A DNA stretch of 64,000 nt, taken from Cyclobacteriaceae bacterium (GTDB lineage: Bacteria > Bacteroidota > Bacteroidia > Cytophagales > Cyclobacteriaceae). The stretch is from positions 62,001 through 126,000 of the forward strand of contig JAEUUI010000024.1 in assembly GCA_016786585.1 (NCBI GenBank), given 5' to 3'. Positions 54,636-63,004 of the stretch are shown here, piece by piece; position 1 is the stretch's first letter, and the number at the start of each line of letters is the position of its first letter. The position numbers and the translations under genes are program-made. The notes under the pieces were generated by a model. That model saw only the letters and a list, made by a program, of their open reading frames with translations, was not told the origin of the DNA and did not search any database.

Positions 54636-55019
54636 ATGGTCATTCATAATTCCTTTGCCGATTTCGTGTTGTTCCTTTACGTTCACATGGCGCATGCCGA
54701 TGGCGATCTGCACGTTACGGAAGTGAAAGTTATTAAGGAGAAGATGACCAAGCTGTTCCCGGGCGAGAACGTAGATACCAAATTTGTGTCTGCACTGGAT
54801 GAGTACAACGCGTTCGATAAGAAGAACCTGAACAAGCTGTTTCACGCAAGCTTTGCCCACTTCGATACGATCAAGTTTGCCCAGAAATACCGCGTGTATG
54901 GCGACATGTACGACATCATCTATGCCGATGGTAAGGTACTGGAGTCAGAAACCAAAGCGCTTGAAGAACTAAAAGATATTATCGATATCAACGCTGAAAT
55001 CAGGCATTCGAAGCTTTAA
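54636..55019 (+). CDS. TerB-like small cytoplasmic protein
   Basis: 127 residues, all-helical. HMAHADGDLHVTEVKVI and the second-half IIYADGKVLESETKALEEL give two acidic-loop repeats, the signature of TerB-fold proteins (tellurite-resistance and DnaJ-associated group). Usually metal-binding or stress-linked; the actual role is unknown. It is followed by a TTCG-loop terminator. Its position directly behind groEL, though after a terminator, is compatible with a stress role but does not prove one. Confidence 0.7.
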   Translation: MVIHNSFADFVLFLYVHMAHADGDLHVTEVKVIKEKMTKLFPGENVDTKFVSALDEYNAFDKKNLNKLFHASFAHFDTIKFAQKYRVYGDMYDIIYADGKVLESETKALEELKDIIDINAEIRHSKL

Positions 55020-55040
55020 TCAGTCGAACAAGAATTCACA

Positions 55041-55060
55041 AAACTGCTTCGGCAGTTTTT
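55041..55060 (+). terminator. TTCG-tetraloop terminator after the TerB-like gene
   Basis: Stem AAACTGC / GCAGTTT (55041-55047 with 55052-55058) closed by the stable TTCG tetraloop and followed by T residues. It ends 12 bases before the ATG of the next gene. Confidence 0.88.
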
Positions 55061-55072
55061 TTATTTCTCAAT

Positions 55073-55864
55073 ATGAAATATTGGTATTTCTCTGCTCTTC
55101 TACTGCTATTTTATTCGTGCAACCAAAAGCATGATGATGGGGCTGTAGCAATGTCGGTGAAAAAACGAGACTCCCTAATTATACAATACATAGCCGATCA
55201 ATTTAATATGCATAGTCCATATTATAAGTATGATCTGAAGAAGCAACTCGAATGGCTACGGAAATCGACCGATAATGAGCGCACACTTGAAGCAAGCTTT
55301 AAAAACTATCATTTAAAATCATTTCTTTTTGACGCACTGTCGCGACCGCCATTCGTGGTAGAAATTACTAATGATAAAAATGAGTTTGTAGATTTGTTTT
55401 CATTCACAGATGAAGATTATTACTCAGGAAACTCGATCAACAGAAACACACCCAGAGGCAAGCCAACCAAAGCAGACTCTATTCATAAACAAAAAATAAA
55501 TTTAGAGACGAATTTGAATAATTTATCCAGAAAGCTGGGGTTAACAAAAAGAAATGAAATGCTTGAACTAACAAGTGCGATTTGTTACGTATTAAGTATG
55601 AAACCAATAAGTCCGGATAGTATTCAACAGGAGATAAAAAGTTATTGCGCTCACCGTGGCTCTTTAGCAGATGATACCATTTTCCGGCTGATTGAACAAG
55701 AACAATATAAATTCTTCCGTAAAGGAGATGGTGATGTGATAACAGTAAGAACCCAATCGGTTTTTGGGCTAGGTTATTGGAGATTATGGGTAGACGAAAG
55801 TGATGAGCCCATAATCAAAGCGGTTTTCTTTAGTGATATCCTATTCCAGCCCATGTATATGTAA
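55073..55864 (+). CDS. Hypothetical lipoprotein, AT-rich
   Basis: 263 residues. Lipoprotein signal with lipobox FYSC (C16). The body is hydrophilic and rich in Lys, Asn and Asp, with many AAA/AAT/ATA codons, clearly more AT-rich than its neighbours. A YWRLWVDESDEPIIKAVFFSD end is the only strand-like part. No family recognised. It is bounded by terminators on both sides, so it forms a single-gene unit. Base use suggests recent acquisition or fast evolution. Confidence 0.68.
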   Translation: MKYWYFSALLLLFYSCNQKHDDGAVAMSVKKRDSLIIQYIADQFNMHSPYYKYDLKKQLEWLRKSTDNERTLEASFKNYHLKSFLFDALSRPPFVVEITNDKNEFVDLFSFTDEDYYSGNSINRNTPRGKPTKADSIHKQKINLETNLNNLSRKLGLTKRNEMLELTSAICYVLSMKPISPDSIQQEIKSYCAHRGSLADDTIFRLIEQEQYKFFRKGDGDVITVRTQSVFGLGYWRLWVDESDEPIIKAVFFSDILFQPMYM

Positions 55865-55865
55865 A

Positions 55866-55889
55866 AAGGCTGCCCGTTTGAGCAGCCTT
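55866..55889. terminator. Bidirectional terminator between the AT-rich lipoprotein and OPT genes
   Basis: Stem AAGGCTGC / GCAGCCTT (55866-55873 with 55882-55889), 8-base loop. The plus-strand reading is followed by CTTTATT, the minus-strand reading by TTTTTAC, so it can end both convergent transcripts. Confidence 0.85.
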
Positions 55890-55912
55890 CTTTATTATCT
55901 AGTGAGTAGAGA

Positions 55913-57958
55913 TTAAATCTCTGTCTTCTTAATTGCCTGCCGGTAAAGCATAAGCGCCATTGCCGCGAAGAACAGAACGGCCAGCAGATGATAGCCTCCG
56001 TCACCCAGTACGCTGGTTAAGCCATGCTCTGCGCTGATATTCTTAAGCGAATTAAACACATTGTCGTTTACGGAAAGGACCGCGACAATCACACCTGCCA
56101 GTGCACCCCCGGCAATCAATCCGGTAGCGAACAAGCTTCCTCGTCCCAAATCATCTTCCACAATCACTTCGTTTTTCTTCTTAGCTCTCCAGTCAACAAT
56201 ACCTTTAATCGCACCACCAATGAAAATTGGTAATGTGGTAGACAGCGGCAGGTACAATCCAATCGCGAATGCGAGCGCCTTGATTCCGCACAGTTCAATC
56301 ATTACCGCGATAAATACCCCCACCATTACAAACTGCCAGTCGAGGTTAAACGAGAGGATGCCTTTTGCGAGGGTCGCCATCAAGGTCGCCTGAGGAGCTG
56401 AGTACCGCTCACTGCCGATGGCATGCTTAATTCCCTGCGCAGCCATGTCGGCTGTTGGCGTATCCAGAATTTGTACAACCCAACCAATCGCGATGGAAGA
56501 AACGATCGCGCCAATAAACAATGCAAGCTGCTGATACTTGGGAGTTGCCCCGACAATAAAACCGGTTTTTAAATCCTGCGAGGTACCACCGGCATTCGCT
56601 GCCGCGATACAAATCATACCTCCTACTACAAGTGCAAGAGGCTCGAAGAAATATCCGCTCCACCCTACTGACGTGAAAATTAAACACGTACCCATCAACG
56701 TGGCAATCGTCATTCCTGAAATCGGGCTGTTGCTTGATCCAACCAATCCCACGATGCGGCTCGCTACCGTAACGAAGAAGAATCCAAAAATGATGATCAG
56801 GATACCGATGAATATTTTCTGAAAGATATTGTCGCCCGGAATAATCTGGTTCGGTAAAAGCGCAATGATCGCCACCAGTATCAAGCTACCCACAATTACC
56901 ACTTTAAAAGAGAAATCACGTTCTGTACGCAATACACCACCTTCGTTCTTTTCCTTTAGTGATCCGATGCTTTCGCGGAACGAGCTGATAATGGTTGGAA
57001 TAGTTTTCATCAGCGTGATGAATCCACCAGCTGCCACAGCGCCTGCACCAATCTGGCGAATGTATGCACGATAAATGGCTGCAGCTGAGTTGGCAAACGT
57101 ATGCGTTGCAGGATCCCAATTTCCCGGACCACCCGCAGTGTTAACATCTGCGAGGTATCCAACCTTAACAAGCTGCATGGCGATCAGGTCAGGCGATACA
57201 AGCGTAGCCATGAGGGGAATCATAGCCCACCACGCGAGCACAGAACCGGCTACAAGGACTCCCGAAATTTTCGGTCCGATAATATAACCCACGCCAAGGT
57301 ATTCCGGAGTGATCTCGCCATTGATCGTAGCCGAAGGCCAAAACTTATTAGTTTGCTTGGTTACGTATGCAGGAACTTCAGCAATAACGTGAAGGACTTT
57401 TTGAAGGATTGCATACAGAAGTGCGATACCCATACCCATGAAAGCAGTTTGTGCAAATACTCCACCCTTTTCACCCGCCTGCAATACAGATGCACATGCC
57501 GTTCCTTCCGGATACGGAAGTGTGCCGTGTTCTTTCACAATGAGGGAACGTCTTAGGGGAATCATCATCAACGTACCGAGCATCCCGCCAAACGCGGCCA
57601 GAATTAAAATGGTGAGGTAGTTGAAATACGATTCTCCGTTCGCTCCCGGAGATAAAAACAAAAAGCCCGGAAGCGTAAACACAACTCCCGCAGCAATCGA
57701 TTCTCCGGCAGAACCTGTGGTTTGAATAATATTGTTCTCAAGAATAGTGGTCTTCAAAAATTTGCGACCAAGTGTAATCGCGATTACGGCAATCGGTATG
57801 GATGCCGACACGGTCAGACCCGCCTTGAGCGCCAGGTAGGTAGTTGAACAACCGAAGATGATCCCGAACAAACATCCGAACACGATCGACTTTACCGTGA
57901 ATTCGGCAACGTTCTGTTCAGGAGCGATGTAAGGCTTAAACACTTTAGGTACTTCCAT
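55913..57958 (-). CDS. OPT family oligopeptide transporter
   Basis: 681 residues, about 14-16 membrane helices. The start FKPYIAPEQNVAEFTVKSI, TYLALKAGLTVSASIPIAV, NIIQTTGSAGESIAAGVVFTLPG, the LPYPEGTACASVL loop and GGTSQDLKTGFIVGATP are the OPT/YSL landmarks. Members import oligopeptides or metal-chelate peptides by proton symport. It is downstream of the POT gene by 25 bases, so both peptide transporters are probably one operon. Confidence 0.93.
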   Translation of the reverse strand: MEVPKVFKPYIAPEQNVAEFTVKSIVFGCLFGIIFGCSTTYLALKAGLTVSASIPIAVIAITLGRKFLKTTILENNIIQTTGSAGESIAAGVVFTLPGFLFLSPGANGESYFNYLTILILAAFGGMLGTLMMIPLRRSLIVKEHGTLPYPEGTACASVLQAGEKGGVFAQTAFMGMGIALLYAILQKVLHVIAEVPAYVTKQTNKFWPSATINGEITPEYLGVGYIIGPKISGVLVAGSVLAWWAMIPLMATLVSPDLIAMQLVKVGYLADVNTAGGPGNWDPATHTFANSAAAIYRAYIRQIGAGAVAAGGFITLMKTIPTIISSFRESIGSLKEKNEGGVLRTERDFSFKVVIVGSLILVAIIALLPNQIIPGDNIFQKIFIGILIIIFGFFFVTVASRIVGLVGSSNSPISGMTIATLMGTCLIFTSVGWSGYFFEPLALVVGGMICIAAANAGGTSQDLKTGFIVGATPKYQQLALFIGAIVSSIAIGWVVQILDTPTADMAAQGIKHAIGSERYSAPQATLMATLAKGILSFNLDWQFVMVGVFIAVMIELCGIKALAFAIGLYLPLSTTLPIFIGGAIKGIVDWRAKKKNEVIVEDDLGRGSLFATGLIAGGALAGVIVAVLSVNDNVFNSLKNISAEHGLTSVLGDGGYHLLAVLFFAAMALMLYRQAIKKTEI

Positions 57959-57983
57959 AGGTATTGATTGATAGTGAATAAAG

Positions 57984-59483
57984 TCAGTTAATATTTCCCA
58001 TCAGTTTTCGCAATGGTTTAGCGAAGATTAACACAATGATTGCTGCAATAAACATGATCTTGACAATCAGGCCGAACAAATCAACCAAAACAGACGGGTT
58101 CTGACTGATTGCTTCTTCGCTGAAATTTCCGGCATACAATCCGGCAACAAGATTACCCAATGCCAGCGCCATGAAAAACACACCCATCATCTGGCCTAAC
58201 AGTTTTTTAGGGGAAAGTTTGGTGATGGCACTCATGCCGATCGGATACAAACAAATTTCTCCAACCGTGTGCAACATGTACGTTAGCAATAACCAGGTTG
58301 GCAGCGGCTTGTCGCCCGCGATAACAATATACGATGCACCGATCATGGCTAAATACCCAAGGCCCATAAACACAAGCCCCAGAACCAGCTTAATGGGTGT
58401 ACTGGGATTAAGGTTCTTAGCAGCAAGCCGAATCCACAGCCAGGCAAAAAACGGTACCAGCAACAACACAAAAAATGATGGTGCTGATTGCAGCCAGCTA
58501 GATGGCATTTCGAACGAGCCGATAAACATATTTGTATACCGGTCGGCAAAAAGGTTAAGTGATGAACCCTGACCTTCATAGCCTGCGTAAAACATGGTGA
58601 CGGTTACGAAGATCAGCAGGATGGCGAGCACTTTGCGCTTTTCATCGCTTACCAGTTTCTCGAAAAGAAACACATAAATAAAATAAACGAATGCGCATGT
58701 AAGAATTACAATTCCGGATACACCGGCAAAAACACCCGGGTCGATAACAACAACTTTCGAGATTAATAAAAATACGATTACCGCTACAAGTGCAACGATG
58801 ACAAGTAATCCGGTACGAATGGTTGCCATTCTCTTTGTTTCCTTTTCAGGATCAGCCAACCGATTGGGTTCCAGACCGGCCATACCGAGATTTTTCTCCG
58901 TGAGCTTATACTGAATAAGGCCCGCAATCATACCGATGCCCGCTGCAGCAAATCCGTAATGCCAGTTGACCTTCTGACCGAGATAGCCCACAATCAGCGG
59001 ACCGATCAATCCACCGATGTTAATGCCCATGAAGAAAATAGAAAATCCCGAATCGCGCCTTACCTGATCATCCGAAGGATAGATCTCCCCAACCATGCTG
59101 CTGACGTTCGGTTTGAGAAGCCCCGTTCCCACAACAATTAATAGCAGCCCGATGAAAAAAGTTTCGGTAAAAGGAAATGCCAGGATTAAGTGACCGGCAG
59201 CGATCATACAACCCCCATAAAAGATTGATCTGCGCAAGCCAAAAAATTTATCAGCAAGCCAGCCGCCGGGAAGTGCGAAGAGATACACGAACATCGTGTA
59301 TAATCCGTAAACTGCAGCACCCGTTTTATCATCCAGTCCCATCCCGCCTCTCTCTACCGATGCAACCATGTATAGCAACAGGATGGCACGCATACCGTAG
59401 TAGCTGAATCGCTCCCACATTTCGGTGAAGAACAATGTTGCCAGACCTCTTGGATGTCCAAAAAAAGTTGGAGTAGATGCCAC
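57984..59483 (-). CDS. POT/PTR family proton-dependent di- and tripeptide transporter
   Basis: 499 residues, MFS fold. Signature start GHPRGLATLFFTEMWERFSYYGMRAILLLYM carries the ExxERFxYY motif. GGWLADKFFGLRRSIFYGG and GLLKPNVSSMVGEIY, plus SGFSIFFMGINIGGLIGPLIVGYLG, complete the POT marks. It imports small peptides with protons. The first gene of the POT-OPT pair; a dyad ATCGGT / ACCGAT at 59524-59544 lies upstream and may be an operator. Confidence 0.95.
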   Translation of the reverse strand: MASTPTFFGHPRGLATLFFTEMWERFSYYGMRAILLLYMVASVERGGMGLDDKTGAAVYGLYTMFVYLFALPGGWLADKFFGLRRSIFYGGCMIAAGHLILAFPFTETFFIGLLLIVVGTGLLKPNVSSMVGEIYPSDDQVRRDSGFSIFFMGINIGGLIGPLIVGYLGQKVNWHYGFAAAGIGMIAGLIQYKLTEKNLGMAGLEPNRLADPEKETKRMATIRTGLLVIVALVAVIVFLLISKVVVIDPGVFAGVSGIVILTCAFVYFIYVFLFEKLVSDEKRKVLAILLIFVTVTMFYAGYEGQGSSLNLFADRYTNMFIGSFEMPSSWLQSAPSFFVLLLVPFFAWLWIRLAAKNLNPSTPIKLVLGLVFMGLGYLAMIGASYIVIAGDKPLPTWLLLTYMLHTVGEICLYPIGMSAITKLSPKKLLGQMMGVFFMALALGNLVAGLYAGNFSEEAISQNPSVLVDLFGLIVKIMFIAAIIVLIFAKPLRKLMGNIN

Positions 59484-59580
59484 GTTACAGGTTTAAGATA
59501 ACGTGATCAAAGTAGGGCTATTAATCGGTTTTCACAATACCGATAACCCAAAAAGGCTTCTTCGTTCGGTTGATAAATTA

Positions 59581-59645
59581 CGAATTTGGAATTTCGAATT
59601 ATGAATGTATTTCGCCAGAATTCGTAATTCAAAATTTGTAATTCG
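59581..59645. repeat. Long AT-rich inverted repeat between POT and pckG
   Basis: 26-base arms (59581-59606 and 59620-59645), 21 of 26 paired, 13-base loop; both arms are built from AATTCG / CGAATT words. It is only 3 bases past the pckG stop, so it could act as a terminator-like hairpin or be a dispersed repeat element. No T-run. Similar AATTCGTAATTC-type units are, from memory, common in intergenic DNA of this phylum. Confidence 0.6.
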
Positions 59646-59648
59646 CAA

Positions 59649-61508
59649 TCAAATAGTCTCCGGTTCCAGCTTCCACTTTTCAGGTGAACGCCACAAGCTT
59701 GAAAGCAATAGCTCCCGCATGAAAATGAATTCTTTCGGTAAACGATCGTACATCCGTTCGAACAACTGCGCATGCGCTAACAACTCTTCCTTCCATTGCT
59801 CGCGATCGATGAGCATGATCTGATCAAACTCCTGCTTGCTGAAATCCAGTCCCGACCAATCAATATCATCGTAATGCGGCATCCAGCCAATCGGGCTCTC
59901 CACAGCATTTGACTTACCATGAATCTTTTGAACAATCCATTTCAATACGCGCATGTTGTCACCAAAACCCGGCCAGATAAAGTTTCCTTTGTCATCTTTG
60001 CGGAACCAGTTCACACCAAAAATGCGGGGCGGGTTCGGAATGTCGCGGCCAAACTGAAGCCAGTGGTTAAAATAATCACCCATGTGATAGCCACAGAATG
60101 GTAACATCGCAAACGGATCACGTCTTACTTTACCAAGCTCCCCAAAGGCAGCAGCTGTTGTTTCAGATCCCATCGTTGCCGCCAAATACACGCCAGCGTT
60201 CCAGTTATGTGCCTGGTAGATCAATGGAACAGTTGTGCTTCTGCGTCCACCGAAGATGAAGGCACCAATCGGTACACCATTTGGATCTTCCCAGCTTTCA
60301 TCAATACTCGGGCATTGAGATGCTGGAGCGGTGAATCTTGCGTTAGGATGTGCAGCAGGCTTACCTGAGTTCTTATCCCACTTCTGACCCTTCCAGTCGG
60401 TAAGGCCATCGGGTGCTTCTTTGGTCATGCCCTCCCACCATACATCACCATCCGGTGTGATGGCTACGTTTGTGAAGATGGTATTCTTCGCGATCGTCTT
60501 CATCGCATTCGGATTGCTCTTCATATTTGTTCCTGGAGCAACGCCAAAATATCCGGCTTCCGGATTGATCGCATAAAGCTTCCCGTCTTTGCCCGGCTTA
60601 ATCCATGCAATGTCGTCACCAACAGTTGTAACCTTCCATCCTTGAAGTGAATCCGGTGGAATGAGCATCGCAAAATTTGTTTTACCGCATGCACTTGGGA
60701 ATGCCGCTGCCACATACGTCTTTTCTTTTTCAGGACTCTCTACACCGAGAATGAGCATGTGCTCGGCAAGCCAGCCTTCTTCCTGCGCCATCACGGAAGC
60801 AATGCGCAGGGCAAAACACTTCTTCCCAAGCAGCGCATTTCCGCCATAACCGGAACCGTACGAAACAATCGAACGCTCTTCCGGATAGTGCACGATATAC
60901 TTAGTATCAGGATTGCATGGCCAGAGCGCATCTTTTTGTCCGGATTGCAAAGGCGCTCCCACGGTATGAATACATTTTACAAAGTCTTTATCGGTACCGA
61001 GCACGTCCATCACGCGCTTTCCAACGCGCGTCATGATGTGCATGTTCACGACCACGTATTCCGAATCGGTGATTTCAATACCAACATGTGAAATGTCGGA
61101 ACCAATTGGCCCCATGCTAAACGGGATCACGTACATGGTACGGCCCTTCATACATCCTGCCATTAGCTTCGACAGTGTTTGCTTCATTTCACGCGGCTCG
61201 ACCCAGTTGTTCATCGGACCAGCATCCTCTTTCTTGCGACTACATATATAGGTTCGGTCTTCTACGCGGGCGACATCACTGGGGTCAGAAAAACACGCGA
61301 AGCTGTTGGGTCTTTTTTGGGGATTGAGGCGAATAAACGTTCCCTTGTCTACCAGCATTTCACACATTTCAGCATACTCCTCAGTTGAACCATCACACCA
61401 GCGGATAGTATCCGGAGTGCAAAGCGCAGCTACTTCATCAACCCACTTCTTCAACGCACTGTGTTTCACCTGGTAGGTGGCTTTTACAGCCAATGCTTCG
61501 TCTGTCAT
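59649..61508 (-). CDS. pckG: Phosphoenolpyruvate carboxykinase (GTP)
   Basis: 619 residues, the length of the GTP-type enzyme. [45 protein letters not shown], the P-loop/kinase-1 motif [13 protein letters not shown] with its active-site Cys, [10 protein letters not shown] and the [13 protein letters not shown] segment identify PckG. The reaction is oxaloacetate plus GTP to PEP, the first step of gluconeogenesis. It has a TAATTTTG promoter element about 20 bases upstream. Confidence 0.97.
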   Translation of the reverse strand: MTDEALAVKATYQVKHSALKKWVDEVAALCTPDTIRWCDGSTEEYAEMCEMLVDKGTFIRLNPQKRPNSFACFSDPSDVARVEDRTYICSRKKEDAGPMNNWVEPREMKQTLSKLMAGCMKGRTMYVIPFSMGPIGSDISHVGIEITDSEYVVVNMHIMTRVGKRVMDVLGTDKDFVKCIHTVGAPLQSGQKDALWPCNPDTKYIVHYPEERSIVSYGSGYGGNALLGKKCFALRIASVMAQEEGWLAEHMLILGVESPEKEKTYVAAAFPSACGKTNFAMLIPPDSLQGWKVTTVGDDIAWIKPGKDGKLYAINPEAGYFGVAPGTNMKSNPNAMKTIAKNTIFTNVAITPDGDVWWEGMTKEAPDGLTDWKGQKWDKNSGKPAAHPNARFTAPASQCPSIDESWEDPNGVPIGAFIFGGRRSTTVPLIYQAHNWNAGVYLAATMGSETTAAAFGELGKVRRDPFAMLPFCGYHMGDYFNHWLQFGRDIPNPPRIFGVNWFRKDDKGNFIWPGFGDNMRVLKWIVQKIHGKSNAVESPIGWMPHYDDIDWSGLDFSKQEFDQIMLIDREQWKEELLAHAQLFERMYDRLPKEFIFMRELLLSSLWRSPEKWKLEPETI

Positions 61509-61527
61509 AGTCTTGAATTTTACGGCT

Positions 61528-61535
61528 CAAAATTA
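61528..61535 (-). promoter_or_regulatory. Putative -7 element for pckG (TAATTTTG)
   Basis: Exact TAnnTTTG match on the minus strand 20 bases before the pckG ATG, giving a leader near 14 bases. No TTG at 17-23 bases upstream. Confidence 0.38.
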
Positions 61536-61654
61536 ACAAAAAAAGGCTGAAAGGGAACATTTCAATCGATTGCATAATTATTTGGAATTAGTGACGTTTA
61601 ATGCGTTTACAATTCGTTAACTGCCTGAATTCATATCTCTCGTTAAGAAAAGGC

Positions 61655-61662
61655 TATTTTTG
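61655..61662 (+). promoter_or_regulatory. Putative -7 element for the exported protein gene (TATTTTTG)
   Basis: Exact TAnnTTTG match 18 bases before the ATG at 61680. The -33 element is not clear. Confidence 0.35.
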
Positions 61663-61679
61663 ACCGCAGAAAATTTGGT

Positions 61680-62156
61680 ATGGGTATGAAAATGAAAATT
61701 TGCGTGTTGACTCTGTTGGTTTTCGCAAGTGTTGCGGTGAAGGCTCAAAAGCGCGACAGTGTAACCAATGAAGAACTTCATAAGTATGCCGTGATGATGG
61801 ATTCGCTCGAGACGTTGAAGAAGTCGCGGGCAGAAATGAGTATTCGCCTTGCCAAAGGAAACGCGAAAATTACCCCGTCCCGGTACACCCAATTATTACC
61901 GATTATAGACGACAGCAAAAAATTAACGGAAGCCAAAGCGACAGCCGATGAAATTGCATACGTTAAAGATGCAATGACGAAACTGACTCAGACGCAGCAA
62001 GCTTTTCAGACAACGTTTAACGAGCTTATGACAAAGTATGTCGGGTACGACACTTACAATAAGGTGAAACGCGCAATTGCCAATGATAAACGTGTAAAAG
62101 ACCGATTTTACATCGAAAGCAACCGAATCAACGGAATTTCAACGGATGGCCAATAA
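61680..62156 (+). CDS. Hypothetical exported helical protein
   Basis: 158 residues. Signal peptide about 1-22 (ending in VKAQ); an internal ATG at 61686 is an equally good start. The mature part is almost all helix with a Lys/Thr-rich heptad-like pattern (ELHKYAVMMDSLETLKKSRAEMSIRLAKG, AKATADEIAYVKDAMTKLTQTQQAFQ). No family recognised. It may be a periplasmic coiled-coil protein. It has its own promoter-like box; the M15 gene follows after 57 bases with its own promoter. Confidence 0.72.
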   Translation: MGMKMKICVLTLLVFASVAVKAQKRDSVTNEELHKYAVMMDSLETLKKSRAEMSIRLAKGNAKITPSRYTQLLPIIDDSKKLTEAKATADEIAYVKDAMTKLTQTQQAFQTTFNELMTKYVGYDTYNKVKRAIANDKRVKDRFYIESNRINGISTDGQ

Positions 62157-62160
62157 CCGC

Positions 62161-62191
62161 TTGACTGTCAAGTCTTAAACTCTTAAATTTG
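62161..62191 (+). promoter_or_regulatory. Putative promoter of the M15 peptidase gene (TTG-N20-TAAATTTG)
   Basis: TTG (62161-62163) and TAAATTTG (62184-62191) are separated by 20 bases, fitting the Bacteroidota -33/-7 pattern. The leader would be about 16 bases. With the M48 promoter it is the best-formed pair in the window. Confidence 0.5.
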
Positions 62192-62213
62192 AACTTGTTT
62201 TTCTGTTGAAATA

Positions 62214-62999
62214 ATGCGCTTTCGTATCAAAACAGCACTTTTTGCATTTTTCCTTCTCTTCAGTATCAGCACGTTTGGCCAAGGCGTTATGCATATTGTG
62301 CCGTTTCGGCTAACGCCCATTGTGGAGAATCCTAACGAATCAGGGGCTGAAATTTTTAAAAAAGCTTCCCTGCTGGATTCACTAAAAGCAATTGAGACAG
62401 CCCGCTTCAGTGTTGATACGGTAAGCGGGTGGAAAAACTGGTCACTGGTAGGTAACAACACATTTGGAAAAAATCGCGGTGATCTTCAGATGATCACCGA
62501 TGTGAATGCCCTGCATCCTTACTTCCGTGATAAGGTTCTTGACCTGATTGAAATTTGTAAATCAAAAGGAATTGAGCTGGCATTCGTAGAAACGTTCCGG
62601 ACGCACGCCAAACAAAACGAGTACAAAGGAATGGGAAAGAAATACACCCGTTCGGGAGGTGGAAAATCCAAACATCAATACGGCTTGGCCGTTGACGTGG
62701 TACCCATTGTAAACGGTGAAGCACAGTGGGATAACCTCGCACTGTGGAGAAAGATTGGTGTTGTTGGCGAAAAGCTGGGCTTACGCTGGGGCGGACGCTG
62801 GCGTCACCCATTCGACCCGGGCCATTTCGAATGGACGGGTGGACTGAACACAACTGCCCTTTCTGCCGGCTTAAAACCTTTCATTGCAAAAGAAAACGAG
62901 CTTTATCCATGTCTGGAAGAAGATCTTAAATTACTTCGCAAGTATTGGAAGGAATGGGAAACAACCCAGGCTGGTGAAGGTGCATCTGCACGGAAATAA
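62214..62999 (+). CDS. M15 family metallopeptidase (peptidoglycan L-alanyl-D-glutamate endopeptidase type)
   Basis: 261 residues. Signal peptide about 1-22 (STFGQ). The M15 domain covers the C-terminal two thirds: LAFVETFRTHAKQ, the zinc motif SKHQYGLAVDVVP (HxxGxAxD) and the second His in GHFEW. It resembles phage-type L-Ala-D-Glu peptidases as well as D-Ala-D-Ala carboxypeptidases; the SxHxxGxAxD spacing fits both. Cuts peptidoglycan in the periplasm. Followed 5 bases later by the GH1 gene. Confidence 0.88.
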   Translation: MRFRIKTALFAFFLLFSISTFGQGVMHIVPFRLTPIVENPNESGAEIFKKASLLDSLKAIETARFSVDTVSGWKNWSLVGNNTFGKNRGDLQMITDVNALHPYFRDKVLDLIEICKSKGIELAFVETFRTHAKQNEYKGMGKKYTRSGGGKSKHQYGLAVDVVPIVNGEAQWDNLALWRKIGVVGEKLGLRWGGRWRHPFDPGHFEWTGGLNTTALSAGLKPFIAKENELYPCLEEDLKLLRKYWKEWETTQAGEGASARK

Positions 63000-63004
63000 A
63001 CGTT

